Notes: generated by a model not told the origin, from the letters alone. A DNA stretch of 64,000 nt from DATARH01 sp036268425 (GCA_036268425.1 DATAUE010000116.1:1-64000); one strand, 5' to 3'. Numbered from the stretch's first letter, positions 1 to 7,919 are shown. Numbers and translations are program-made.

Positions 1-175
1 AACGTTTTTAATAAGCCAAACCATCGTTCGCGATCCGAGCGGTTGGCACGTCGCGACAATACTCCCCATCGCGGATACCCATCTGAAGTAGACGGCCCTT
101 TGGGCAACGCGATGGGTTAACGTAATCCCCGAACGGCCGAAAATCGGCGCTCGTGCCTCTCGTTTTGCGGGCGGC

Positions 176-1174
176 TTACGTTGGCTTGAGCGGCACGCGG
201 GCGCAGTTCGTGAACATAGGGCAGTCGCTCTGTGCGCATGGAGCGCGGTCGTCGATGCGGCGGCCGTTGCAGCGATTCAGCCCTGCTTCCGCGCAAAACC
301 TCCAGATCGCGTGCTGGACGAACCGCGGGAAATTCGCCGGGAAAGCTGGGTTGTAGTGCCGAGCATCGATCTTGCCCGCGATCCGCTCGATAATTGCGGC
401 GCAGCCATTCTCGGCATAGCAGCGCGGCCCGTAAGCATGCTCCGCCCCGATATCGCCGAGAATGCCGGTCCGGTGCAGGAAGTTGTGCACCAGCGTGTCA
501 ATGGCGATCATCACCGAGCCCGCTTCGATCCAGGCCGGTCGCTTGGCGTCGGCGGCGATCAGCAAGTCCGACAAGGCCATCGCCAATACCTTGTTCGATA
601 CGCCGTGCACATGCCCGAGGGGCTCGAGCAACGCTTGGCGCAACCGGGCCGGTCGGTCAGATGTCGGACCAGCGGCTACGGCGGCGAGCTGCCGATCAAG
701 CCAGCCAACGAAATCGCCCCCGGCGATGTCACGGATGAAAAAGAAGAGGCTGTACGCCGTCTGATTTAGTCGGCCGTTGCGCAGGTTATGCTGCGGCAAC
801 GGACATGTCGGCCGGAGCGACGGGTTTGCGCATATCGCCGCCGTTTTGCGGTTGTTGCACTCCGAGAATGACCAATAGCAACGTAGCTTGGGGCAATTCG
901 GCGTCGCGGCGAGCGCGACGGCGATATCGTTCCATCGGACCCGGCCGTGCTTATTCATGTAGCCCGCGGCGATGCTATCGGAGATGCCCTGAAAACTCAG
1001 CGCGTTGAGCAGCCAGTCGAAGATCGCTGCTGTGTTGTGCCGCCGCACCGCTTCAATCACGCCACGCCGGGCCAGGCTTACTCGGGTGTCGTCGATCAGG
1101 TTCCACGCACCGGCAGTCTGACAGATGCCACGCACCATTCCGGCAGGTGGACCGATGTTGACCAGCTTGGTCAT
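176..1174 (-). CDS. HhH-GPD/endonuclease III-like protein with two cysteine clusters
   Basis: This 332-residue protein has no confident name. Residues 186-232 look like the helix-hairpin-helix and catalytic part of endonuclease III-type DNA glycosylases: a hairpin (HGVSNK, 190-195) ending in a lysine, then AIDTLVHNF (224-232) with Asp226 where the family has VDTH. The C-terminal end holds cysteines 302, 313, 318 and 324. The last pair matches the C-x5-C spacing of the family's iron-sulfur loop, but the other spacings do not. A second, unexpected cluster lies upstream at Cys94, 99, 106, 115 and 124. A DNA repair or DNA-binding role is an inference from these motifs. The gene faces away from the tRNA-Asn, and no partner gene is visible on its left within the window. 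Confidence 0.55.
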   Translation of the reverse strand: MTKLVNIGPPAGMVRGICQTAGAWNLIDDTRVSLARRGVIEAVRRHNTAAIFDWLLNALSFQGISDSIAAGYMNKHGRVRWNDIAVALAATPNCPKLRCYWSFSECNNRKTAAICANPSLRPTCPLPQHNLRNGRLNQTAYSLFFFIRDIAGGDFVGWLDRQLAAVAAGPTSDRPARLRQALLEPLGHVHGVSNKVLAMALSDLLIAADAKRPAWIEAGSVMIAIDTLVHNFLHRTGILGDIGAEHAYGPRCYAENGCAAIIERIAGKIDARHYNPAFPANFPRFVQHAIWRFCAEAGLNRCNGRRIDDRAPCAQSDCPMFTNCARVPLKPT

Positions 1175-1352
1175 CGATAGGGTTCTCAGAGAGCAGCATC
1201 GTTCACGATGGTACGCGATTGCAAAATGGTCCGGTCAAGTCCGACCGTGCGCGGTTGGCTGCCATGGCATCGACCTAAACGACGGTCGTGTCCGTCGCCC
1301 GACGAGACCGACGCAACTGCATCGCCGGTACCCCCGTGGTACCCCGAAGCGA

Positions 1353-1394
1353 CAGACCAAAACAAAGGGGTTAGGGAAACTTCCCTAACCCCTT
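1353..1394 (-). terminator. Rho-independent terminator of tRNA-Asn
   Basis: A perfect 14-bp inverted repeat (1365-1378 with 1381-1394) lies just downstream of the tRNA on the minus strand. Read on that strand it is followed by a T-rich stretch (TTTTGTTTTGG), the usual form of an intrinsic terminator. Confidence 0.85.
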
Positions 1395-1402
1395 GTCTGT
1401 GT

Positions 1403-1477
1403 TGGCTCCCCGGGCCGGATTCGAACCAGCGACCAAGCGGTTAACAGCCGCTTGCTCTACCACTGAGCTACCGGGGA
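1403..1477 (-). tRNA. tRNA-Asn (GTT)
   Basis: Read on the minus strand, the sequence folds as a cloverleaf. The acceptor stem is TCCCCGG/CCGGGGA, the D arm carries AGCTCAGTGGTAGAGC, the anticodon loop is CTGTTAA with anticodon GTT, and the T arm contains GGTTCGAATCC. The discriminator base is G and the 3' CCA is encoded. A strong terminator follows. The GTT anticodon assigns asparagine. No integrase or duplicated 3' end is visible nearby, so I see no sign that it serves as an integration site in this window. Confidence 0.95.
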
Positions 1478-1753
1478 TCAGAGCCGGACCTGTGAGGGTC
1501 GGACCTGCCGGTGACGATTCCGCGCTGCACCTGAACGGTGGCTCGGTCTTCATCGGCAGCCGTCATATAGGGCAGCGACCGGGGGGCGCGCAAGCGGGCA
1601 AGCGCAAACAACCGGACAGGCTCGGATTGCACGGTCGAACCGCCCCGCGATGCGGCTGGCGATTCCGGGTTGGCATTTCCGGGGCGGACGACCTATTGAG
1701 GCGTGCAATGCTGCGGTTGATCGTTTCACAATGGATTTCGGGGAGGAGGCGAC

Positions 1754-2848
1754 ATGCCGGACAAGATTCGCCTGGGGCTGGTTGGCGCCAGCGTCAGGGG
1801 CACCTGGTCGTCGCGGTCGCATTTGCCGGCGGTGCAGGCGAGCGCCGAAGTCGAACTGACCGCCGTCTGCACCACTCGCGCCGACAGCGCCGAGGCAGCG
1901 CGCCAGGCTTACGGCGCCCGGTTGGCGTTTGATGATTACCGCAAGATGATCGCCTCGCCGGAGATCGACGCGGTGGCAATCGTGGTGCGCGTGCCGTCGC
2001 ATTATGCGCCGACCAAGGCGGCGCTGGAGGCCGGCAAGCACGTCTACTGCGAATGGCCGCTCGGCCGCACCACGACAGAGGCCGTCGAACTGGCCGAACT
2101 TGCCCGCGCGCGCGGGCTTGCGACCGCGATCGGGTTGCAGGCGCGGGTCAACCCGGCCGTGATGCATATGAAGGCGCTGGTCGAAGCCGGCTATGTCGGC
2201 GAGGTCCTGGCTGTGCATGTCAGCCTGATGCGCGAGGGGGTCCTGTCACGCCCGTCGCACCGCACCTGGCAGCGCGATGCCGAACTCGGTGCCAATACGC
2301 TGACGATCGCCAACGGCCATACCGTCGATGCGATGCGCTTTGTGGTCGGCGATTTTGCTCGGCTGTCGGGGGTCGTAGCGACCCAGGCGAAGCAATGGCT
2401 CGATACCGGCACGCAAACCTGGCTCGACGTTACTTCGCCCGACAACATTTTGCTCAGCGGCCGGCTCGTCAACGGCGCGGTGGCGTCGGTGCATATCGGC
2501 GCGATCCCGTTTGCCGGCAGCGGCTATCGCATGGAAATCTATGGCCGCGAGGGCACGCTGGTCGCCAGCGGCGAGGATTCGCCGCAGCTGAGCGAGGTAT
2601 TTCTGCACGGTGCGCAACGCGGCAATACGCTGGCGCCGATCGCGGTGCCCGCCAATCTGACGGTTGCCGCGGCGGGGACGCCGCGGGGCGAAGCCGCCAA
2701 TGTCGGCCAGATGTACACGATGTTTGCGGCAGCGATGCGCGGCGCCGCGGCACGCCAGCCGGATTTCGCGACGGCGGTCGATCTGCACCGGCTCGTCGAT
2801 GCCGTCAAATCGGCGTCGGATAGCGGCAACGAGGTTGCGCCGGGCTAG
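1754..2848 (+). CDS. Gfo/Idh/MocA family oxidoreductase, Gal80-like
   Basis: The product is a 364-residue NAD(P)-dependent oxidoreductase of the Gfo/Idh/MocA family. The Rossmann start reads LGLVGASVRG (residues 7-16). In the classical EKP motif the lysine is replaced: the sequence is CEWPLG (about 98-103), as in Gal80 and galactose-dehydrogenase-like members. The C-terminal half matches the substrate-binding alpha/beta domain. The start is supported by a strong ribosome binding site (GGGAGGAGG, 1741-1749). A 2-hydroxyacid dehydrogenase follows on the same strand 51 bp downstream, which suggests a shared sugar or sugar-acid oxidation role. The substrate cannot be read from the sequence. Confidence 0.85.
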   Translation: MPDKIRLGLVGASVRGTWSSRSHLPAVQASAEVELTAVCTTRADSAEAARQAYGARLAFDDYRKMIASPEIDAVAIVVRVPSHYAPTKAALEAGKHVYCEWPLGRTTTEAVELAELARARGLATAIGLQARVNPAVMHMKALVEAGYVGEVLAVHVSLMREGVLSRPSHRTWQRDAELGANTLTIANGHTVDAMRFVVGDFARLSGVVATQAKQWLDTGTQTWLDVTSPDNILLSGRLVNGAVASVHIGAIPFAGSGYRMEIYGREGTLVASGEDSPQLSEVFLHGAQRGNTLAPIAVPANLTVAAAGTPRGEAANVGQMYTMFAAAMRGAAARQPDFATAVDLHRLVDAVKSASDSGNEVAPG

Positions 2849-2899
2849 CGCCGCCGGGCTGGTGCGGCCCGGCGTACATTTTCGGCTTCAGGAGGAAAG

Positions 2900-3835
2900 A
2901 TGGCGCTGCTCATTGTCGATCTCGACAAGGTTATCGGTAACGCCCAGGCATGGCGCGACACGTTTCGCGAGCAGTTGCCGGAAATGGAAGTCCGCATCTG
3001 GCCGGAGGCGGGGAATGTCTCTGACATCGAATACCTCGCCTTTATGCGGCCGAATTTCGACCTGCTGCCGGCAATGCCGAATCTGAAGGCGATGTTCAGC
3101 CGTTCGGCCGGGGTCGAATCCTTTATCCACCATTCGAAAATGCCGAAAGTGCCGCTCGGCAAGGTCGAACCTCCCGGCGGCGATCCGATGATGACCGAAT
3201 ACGTCGTGATGCATGTGCTGCGGCTGCATCGCGACATGCCGCGTTATCAGGCGGCGCAGGCCAACAGGGAGTGGTATCGCACGACGATCGTGCGGCCGGA
3301 GCAGCGGCGCGTCGGGTTTCTTGGCTTTGGCATGATGGCGACAGCGCCGGCCCTCGTGTTGCGGTCGCTGGGTTTTCCGGTCTCGGCCTGGGTACGCTCG
3401 CCGCGGCAGAGTGCCGACGTGCCGATTTTTCACGGCGCCGACCAGTTTGAGCCGTTTATGAACCAGACCGACATCGCGGTCTGCCTGCTGCCGCTGACGC
3501 GGGAGACCGAAGGGATTTTGTGCGCCCGCACGTTTGCGATGATGCCGAAGGGGGCGATCGTCATCAATGTCGGGCGCGGCAAGCATGTGGTTGAGGCCGA
3601 CCTGATCGCGGCGCTTGATTCCGGGCAGCTGTCCTACGCGGCGCTCGACGCGCTGTGGCCGGAGCCGCTGCCGCCGGATAATCCGCTTTGGGTACATCCC
3701 AAAGTCACCGTGATGCCGCATGTCGCGCGCCGCCCGACCGTTGCGCAACTGGCGACGCAGATGGTGGCGAATATCCGCAGCGTCGAAGCCGGCGGCCGTC
3801 TGCTGCAGGAAATCGACATGTCGATGGGGTATTAA
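2900..3835 (+). CDS. D-2-hydroxyacid dehydrogenase, GhrA-like
   Basis: This 311-residue protein resembles glyoxylate/hydroxypyruvate reductase A. It would interconvert 2-oxoacids and D-2-hydroxyacids using NAD(P)H in the cytoplasm. The nucleotide-binding region reads VGFLGFGMMA (about 137-146), and the family's NVGRG segment and ARRP segment (near the catalytic His) appear in the C-terminal third. The start codon follows a clear AGGAGG. It sits directly after the Gfo/Idh/MocA oxidoreductase and was probably co-transcribed with it. Length and domain order are normal for the family. The exact substrate is unknown. Confidence 0.85.
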   Translation: MALLIVDLDKVIGNAQAWRDTFREQLPEMEVRIWPEAGNVSDIEYLAFMRPNFDLLPAMPNLKAMFSRSAGVESFIHHSKMPKVPLGKVEPPGGDPMMTEYVVMHVLRLHRDMPRYQAAQANREWYRTTIVRPEQRRVGFLGFGMMATAPALVLRSLGFPVSAWVRSPRQSADVPIFHGADQFEPFMNQTDIAVCLLPLTRETEGILCARTFAMMPKGAIVINVGRGKHVVEADLIAALDSGQLSYAALDALWPEPLPPDNPLWVHPKVTVMPHVARRPTVAQLATQMVANIRSVEAGGRLLQEIDMSMGY

Positions 3836-3909
3836 TCCTAGGGCCGCCGTCGCGTTGTTCTCTTTTCGTGCTATAACAGACCGTCTCTCCCCCTTAAACC
3901 CCCTCAGCG

Positions 3910-3931
3910 CGTGATAAACCGGATTATCACG
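3910..3931. repeat. Inverted repeat at the edge of the low-GC island
   Basis: CGTGATAA (3910-3917) and TTATCACG (3924-3931) form an 8-bp perfect inverted repeat with a 6-nt loop between the convergent genes ending at 3835 and 3960. No T-tract follows on either strand, so it is either a weak terminator or a protein-binding site. Confidence 0.45.
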
Positions 3932-3959
3932 TAGATACGAATCAAATCCGCTTAGGAAA

Positions 3960-4316
3960 TCATCGAGCCGACCTTGTGCGTCGGAAGTCGAGACGCCCCC
4001 AAATCGGCCAAGTGATGATGACGGCCGCCTCAGCCCAGAACGGCGCAAAGTGATGCTCGGACGCGGGGCCGAGTAATGCGACGCTCCAAAACGGGCCGCC
4101 CAGCACGAGCAGGGCCAAAATCCAGACGGAGAGCCGTCTACCGAAGCGCCAGATGAGGAATAGCGTTACCACTATAGAAAGTGGTTGTATCAAAAGTATC
4201 GGACCTTTTGCGTCGTCGGCAGCACCCAATGCGCCGCTCAGCGCATAGCCGATGCCGTAGGCCAACAGCTCAAAGATGAGGAGGCCGACGACCGCGCGCT
4301 TGGCAAGCCGGATCAT
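3960..4316 (-). CDS. Small orphan membrane protein
   Basis: This is a 118-residue protein, if translation begins at the ATG at 4316. An in-frame ATG at 4346 would add ten residues encoded by repeat sequence (the half sites at 4317-4344). The chain is strongly hydrophobic, with four likely membrane segments: VVGLLIFELLAYGIGYAL, ILLIQPLSIVVTLFLIW, VWILALLVLGGPFWSVALL and a segment near AAVIITWPIW. I do not recognise the family. The gene is the only minus-strand member of the lower-GC island and is separated from the next gene by copies of the island's palindromic repeat. Confidence 0.6.
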   Translation of the reverse strand: MIRLAKRAVVGLLIFELLAYGIGYALSGALGAADDAKGPILLIQPLSIVVTLFLIWRFGRRLSVWILALLVLGGPFWSVALLGPASEHHFAPFWAEAAVIITWPIWGRLDFRRTRSAR

Positions 4317-4344
4317 GCCTTGATTCTGCACGTATATTCTGCAC
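4317..4344. repeat. Degenerate copies of the island repeat
   Basis: GCCTTGATTCTGCAC (4317-4331) matches the right half of the repeat at 5341-5363 except for one missing base. A second half site, TATTCTGCAC, lies at 4335-4344. They lie just upstream of the preferred start of the minus-strand membrane protein gene. Confidence 0.55.
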
Positions 4345-4379
4345 ATAAATGGGGGTCATGTTTCAGGCGCTTGGTTTCG

Positions 4380-4403
4380 GTGCAGAAATCATGATTTCTG
4401 CAC
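4380..4403. repeat. 24-bp perfect palindrome, island repeat copy A
   Basis: The left half GTGCAGAAATCA is followed directly by its exact complement TGATTTCTGCAC. This is the most complete copy of a repeat found three times in the island (with 4912-4935 and 5341-5363). It sits 26 bp before the start of the next gene. Confidence 0.85.
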
Positions 4404-4428
4404 GCATCGCGCCGCCGGAGCGCTATTG

Positions 4429-4926
4429 ATGGCATTCATTCTTTGGGCAGATGGAAGGGACGACGACGTTAACGCCGCGTTCGCACGGTATCGCGCCTAT
4501 CTAGACTCAATGAGAACGTCGTTTCCTTCGTCCGCATTTGCCCTCGCTAGCAGCGATTGGTATTTCAACTTCCATGATCATCGTTGTCCGCACGATGCAT
4601 GGCTAGAAGCTACCACGCTGAACGAAACTGCCTCGCACGATCCTCAAGATCAGCGCCGCAGCATCTCTCTACATACTCGCCTGCTCGGCGCTTATCACGA
4701 CGGATACATCGAGCTAGAATATCCTCATGTATTCTCATATGCGTTCCAGAGTACGTTTGTTGATCGGGGTCATCGAGATTGGCGGTACGATGAGATACGA
4801 CTATCCGATCGCGGCAACGTAATTCACGAAATTGAGTGGTGCGGCCCAACTAGCACCGCCTCATGGTTGATAGAAGCTTCGGATATCGTTTTCAGATGGC
4901 TACCGAACGACGTGCAAAAATCATAA
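4429..4926 (+). CDS. Orphan protein of the repeat island
   Basis: This 165-residue protein is of unknown family. The ATG at 4429 is preferred over the TTG at 4426. It has no signal peptide or membrane segment and is rich in aromatic residues and His (for example WYFNFHDHRCPHDAW). The last codons, encoding VQKS, and the TAA stop are part of repeat copy B (4912-4935). Base composition is clearly lower in GC than the rest of the window, which suggests horizontal acquisition. The size and orphan status recall immunity proteins or integron cassette products, but nothing in the sequence proves either. Confidence 0.65.
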   Translation: MAFILWADGRDDDVNAAFARYRAYLDSMRTSFPSSAFALASSDWYFNFHDHRCPHDAWLEATTLNETASHDPQDQRRSISLHTRLLGAYHDGYIELEYPHVFSYAFQSTFVDRGHRDWRYDEIRLSDRGNVIHEIEWCGPTSTASWLIEASDIVFRWLPNDVQKS

Positions 4927-4935
4927 TTTCTGCAC
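4912..4935. repeat. Island repeat copy B
   Basis: This copy is identical to copy A at 22 of 24 positions; both differences are G to A. It contains the TAA stop (4924-4926) of the upstream gene, and the next gene probably starts 17 bp beyond it. Confidence 0.85.
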
Positions 4936-4952
4936 ATGAGCTTGCGGCTCTG

Positions 4953-5354
4953 ATGGGTCAGGCCACGACAACGGCGCTCAATCAACTTGAGCGCGCAGTC
5001 CTTCAAGCGGTAGCCGTGCAATATCCCGAGGCCGCTGCCGCACTACAGCGTCAATTTCAGATTGCAACGTGCATCAAGCGGGAAAATACCGGAGTCGGCT
5101 TCTTCACGACACTGGCTATCGACCGCCATAAAGCGCCACCCGTTGCACTTCGTTCTCCAATCGGGGATGTCTATAGCGATGTGCATGGACTTACACATCC
5201 GGTAGGATTTCTAGTTTTTCTTCGCGACGGTTACGCGACATTGCTAGAGGGCTACACCGTAGCGGGAGATTCAACAGTGGATATGGCGTTCGATCAAATA
5301 GCCTTTAGCTTGCAGCCTGCACCCAGTCTTAAAGACCGCTTGCAGAAGCCTTGA
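4953..5354 (+). CDS. Orphan protein of the repeat island (ERAVL.. family)
   Basis: The reading frame is open from 4863. Starts at 4863 or 4896 would overlap the previous gene and read through the repeat, so the ATG at 4953, just after repeat copy B, is preferred; it gives 133 residues. The N-terminal region reads LNQLERAVLQAVAVQYPE, followed by a segment with TGVGFFTTLAI. I recall similar small uncharacterised proteins but no function. It has no signal peptide or membrane segment. The C-terminal codons, encoding LQKP, and the TGA stop lie inside repeat copy C, just as the previous gene ends inside copy B. Confidence 0.65.
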   Translation: MGQATTTALNQLERAVLQAVAVQYPEAAAALQRQFQIATCIKRENTGVGFFTTLAIDRHKAPPVALRSPIGDVYSDVHGLTHPVGFLVFLRDGYATLLEGYTVAGDSTVDMAFDQIAFSLQPAPSLKDRLQKP

Positions 5355-5363
5355 TTTCTGCAC
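5341..5363. repeat. Island repeat copy C
   Basis: Over 22 aligned positions with copy A, 19 are identical. The outer arms (TGCAGAA and TTTCTGCA) are kept and the centre has drifted. It contains the TGA stop (5352-5354) of the upstream gene. Confidence 0.75.
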
Positions 5364-5406
5364 AAAACCACCTGCAACAGCGAAGACATCAGCACACGGT
5401 GATGAG

Positions 5407-5616
5407 ATGGCCGACGAATACGGCGTACCACAGCCTGAATCAGCCGATGATTTTCAATCCTTCATGCTCGATCTTCATGATCTTCGATCACACGCGCAGG
5501 AGGCGGGATACTCGGAAGAGGGCATCGAGCTTCTAACTAAAGCCCGCCTGATTTTCATAGACGAGTTTGAACGAAAGTTTCCCGGCCACGGCAAAGGACG
5601 CGCAGTTTGGCGCTGA
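5407..5616 (+). CDS. Small acidic orphan protein
   Basis: This 69-residue protein has an acidic, probably helical N-terminal part and a basic tail (GHGKGRAVWR). It lies downstream of repeat copy C in the same orientation as the two genes before it, so it may be the third member of the array, but no repeat copy marks its own end. The ribosome binding site is weak. The family is not recognised; an accessory or antitoxin-like size is the most that can be said. Confidence 0.45.
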   Translation: MADEYGVPQPESADDFQSFMLDLHDLRSHAQEAGYSEEGIELLTKARLIFIDEFERKFPGHGKGRAVWR

Positions 5617-6227
5617 ACCTTGATGCAATGACGCATAAAACGTCATTATGGAAAACTCCTGCAAACGCTACGAAATTACCAATCGCTTTATGAAGTAACC
5701 TCGTCGTCTTCTAAGAGTACTTTGCGTGTTACGGCGGGTGCAGGATCGCTGTGGGCGTTGGAACCCGATTTCGTCGTCCCGGCGAAGGCCGGGACCCATT
5801 ATTCGGGAGCTCGAGCAGCGGAGTTGTGGATACCGGCCTGCGCCGGTATGACAAAGAGGGCGGTGCGAAGCGTCAGATTTGCTTCACTTGTGTAGCTCCT
5901 CATGATCAGGATCGGTCGCTTGGTCTTCGCCTCGTGCGACCAACGCAAGAATTGTGCTATCGGCACCGTGATGCTGCGTCAGGCGCGAGAGACGATTTGC
6001 GGTACCCACCGACCTGTTTTGCAGATACTCGTACCTCCGTTTTTTTTGGCTCGCTTTGCGTCAATCCTGGGGAGAACAAAAGTGATTGTTCGGCTCGTCA
6101 CGCAATCGTGGAGGGAATCAGTCGATTCAGTCGGACAATCGTAAGCAGCGAGACTGGCCGGTTTCTACGTCTGCAAAGGATGGCGACGCGTCGCGGTTTC
6201 GCTTGAGGAACAACGTAAAGCCATCAG
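5617..6227. other. Intergenic stretch without a convincing gene
   Basis: These 611 bp hold a weak hairpin just after the preceding stop (AATGACG/CGTCATT, 5627-5647) and a double-hairpin dispersed repeat (5776-5849). Open frames of 151 and 80 codons (5751-6206 and 5902-6144) have no recognisable composition, motif or ribosome binding site and overlap the repeat or each other. I treat them as chance frames. The stretch marks the right edge of the low-GC island. Confidence 0.5.
5776..5849. repeat. Dispersed alphaproteobacterial-type palindromic element
   Basis: There are two hairpins: GTCCCGG/CCGGGAC (5776-5782 with 5789-5795) and ATACCGGC/GCCGGTAT (5830-5837 with 5842-5849). The arrangement, with GGGACCCA inside one arm and TGGATACC in the other, resembles the abundant REP-like elements of alphaproteobacterial genomes. 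Only one good copy is seen in this window. Confidence 0.6.
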
Positions 6228-7835
6228 CTATTTGTCGAGCCAGATGCGGGCCAGGTCCTGGTTGACGTAGTGGCTCGGGCTGATTTTGAAGCCTTTGACA
6301 TAGCTGCGGTAGGGCACGATGCGGTAGCGCCATAGCAGCAAAATCTCGTGCGCTTCGGTATCAAGCACACGTTTTTCGAATTCGCGCATCAGGGCGCGTT
6401 GCTTTGGGAAATCGGTTTCCCGCAGCATCTTGTCGTAGATCGCGATTTCTTCGGGGTCGTCATAATTGCCGAAATTTGACGAAGACACCGAGTGTGGCAG
6501 GTATTTGGTGCCGTCGAGCAGCGGGTTGACGATGTTCTGGCAATCGCCGTCGAGCGTCGCGGCAAAGTCTTCCTGGCGCACCGCCTCGTTATACGGCCCC
6601 GTCGTCAAGACGCGTTGGGTCACCTTGACGCCGATTTTGCTCCATTCGTCGATTGCCCAGGCCGCGTTGTATTTATAGGGCTGGTCGACATTGCGGTTGA
6701 GCAGTTCAAAGCTGAGCCCTTCGGCACCGGCTTCTTTCAGCAACCGCCGCGCCTCGTCGCGCGATTTGTCGATATCCGGCCAATAGCCGGCGAGTTGCTC
6801 CAATTCCGCCTTGGTCGCGGCCAGAGGTGAACTGGGAAAGGCGATGCCGCCGACCGTCCGCATGATCGAAATGCGCGACATTCCGGCGGCGCCGTGCCAG
6901 CGGTCGATCGCCAATGTCAGCGCGCGGCGCACCCGGACATCGTCAAACGGCTTTCGCTGATGGTTGAGAGTGATCAGGCTGCCGCAATTCCAGTCGCTTT
7001 CCTGCACCGTGATCTGGTCGCCGAGTGCGGCCTTCAACTCGTCGCGGGTCGCCGGCGGAAAACCGCGGAACTCGATCGCCGCCCGGTCGCTTTTGATCGC
7101 GGCAACCCGCACGGCCTGCTTTTCCGAGAAGAGGCCGATAAAGCCATCGAGATATGGCAGTCCTTTGTGATAGTAATCGGGGTTGCGTTCCCCCGATATC
7201 GACTGGCCGAGCTGATATTCCTTAAAACGAAACGGCCCGGAGCCCATGATGTTCTTTTCGAACCAATGCGGGTCGCGGTCGAGGATCTTCTTTTCATAAA
7301 TCAGCGCATAAGGGTCGGCGAGCGCCGGCAAAAAGGCCGCTGTCGCATATTTGAGGTGAAAGACGATCGTTTTGGCATCGGGCGCTTCGATCTTGTCGAT
7401 CATTGAATAATAGCCCTGCCGTGCGCTGAGGACGCCCTGGGCCGGAAAAACAATCTTGTTCCAGCTCGCTGCGACATCGCCGGCAGTCATCATCGCGCCG
7501 TCGTGGAATTTGACGTCGTCGCGGATCGTAAACGTATAGGTCCGCCCGGCATCGGTCGGCTGCGGAATAGCGGTACAGACATCGCAGACAAAGCTGGTGG
7601 TGTCGGCCGGGTTTTCCGGATTGGCGCGGATCAGCACGCTGTAAAACGGCGCCACTGCGTGGATCGTCGCAAAGGTGTTTTCGCGGTGGGCGTCAAAGCT
7701 CGGCGGCGCATCCGCCGGGATCATGTAAGTCAGGATGCCGCCGCGTTTGGGCGTCTCGTCGGCACTGGCGGGTACGCTCAGCGACGGCAGAATCACCCCG
7801 GCGACCATCCAGATCGCCGCGACCCATCGATGCAT
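6228..7835 (-). CDS. Peptide/nickel-type ABC transporter solute-binding protein
   Basis: This 535-residue family 5 extracellular solute-binding protein has a signal peptide (about residues 1-25, ending SVPASA/DE) followed by the typical GGILTYMIPADAPPSFDAH start. The middle has the FTIRDDVKFHDG segment common to oligopeptide-binding proteins, and VRRALTLAIDR lies further on. It would capture a peptide or similar solute in the periplasm for an ABC importer. No permease or ATPase gene is adjacent, so the partner transporter is elsewhere. Length is normal. The ligand cannot be deduced. Confidence 0.88.
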   Translation of the reverse strand: MHRWVAAIWMVAGVILPSLSVPASADETPKRGGILTYMIPADAPPSFDAHRENTFATIHAVAPFYSVLIRANPENPADTTSFVCDVCTAIPQPTDAGRTYTFTIRDDVKFHDGAMMTAGDVAASWNKIVFPAQGVLSARQGYYSMIDKIEAPDAKTIVFHLKYATAAFLPALADPYALIYEKKILDRDPHWFEKNIMGSGPFRFKEYQLGQSISGERNPDYYHKGLPYLDGFIGLFSEKQAVRVAAIKSDRAAIEFRGFPPATRDELKAALGDQITVQESDWNCGSLITLNHQRKPFDDVRVRRALTLAIDRWHGAAGMSRISIMRTVGGIAFPSSPLAATKAELEQLAGYWPDIDKSRDEARRLLKEAGAEGLSFELLNRNVDQPYKYNAAWAIDEWSKIGVKVTQRVLTTGPYNEAVRQEDFAATLDGDCQNIVNPLLDGTKYLPHSVSSSNFGNYDDPEEIAIYDKMLRETDFPKQRALMREFEKRVLDTEAHEILLLWRYRIVPYRSYVKGFKISPSHYVNQDLARIWLDK

Positions 7836-7919
7836 GCTGTTCTCCGTGGTCCGGCGCGCAAGCGAACCAATGACTTGGCGCGCCGCCTTTTGCCGGTGTA
7901 GAGCCGGCCGCCGCGCGCG

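Noticed and set aside
1371..1553. 60-codon frame over the tRNA
   Set aside because: It is made of the tRNA-Asn gene and its terminator.
2888..4048. 386-codon open frame on the minus strand
   Set aside because: It is the antisense of the clear 2-hydroxyacid dehydrogenase gene, is rich in Arg and His as GC-rich shadow frames are, and has no recognisable motif.
4185..4394. 69-codon plus-strand frame that also ends in VQKS inside repeat copy A
   Set aside because: It lies antisense to the strongly hydrophobic membrane protein and shows no coding character of its own. The tail follows simply because the repeat encodes it in this frame.
4380..5363. CRISPR array or classical integron attC sites
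   Set aside because: Copies are 400-530 bp apart with genes between them, so this is not CRISPR. The GTTRRRY/RYYYAAC cores and overall length of attC sites are absent, and no integrase is seen.
5751..6206. 151-codon frame in the 5.6-6.2 kb gap
   Set aside because: It runs through a dispersed palindromic repeat and has no ribosome binding site or recognisable sequence.
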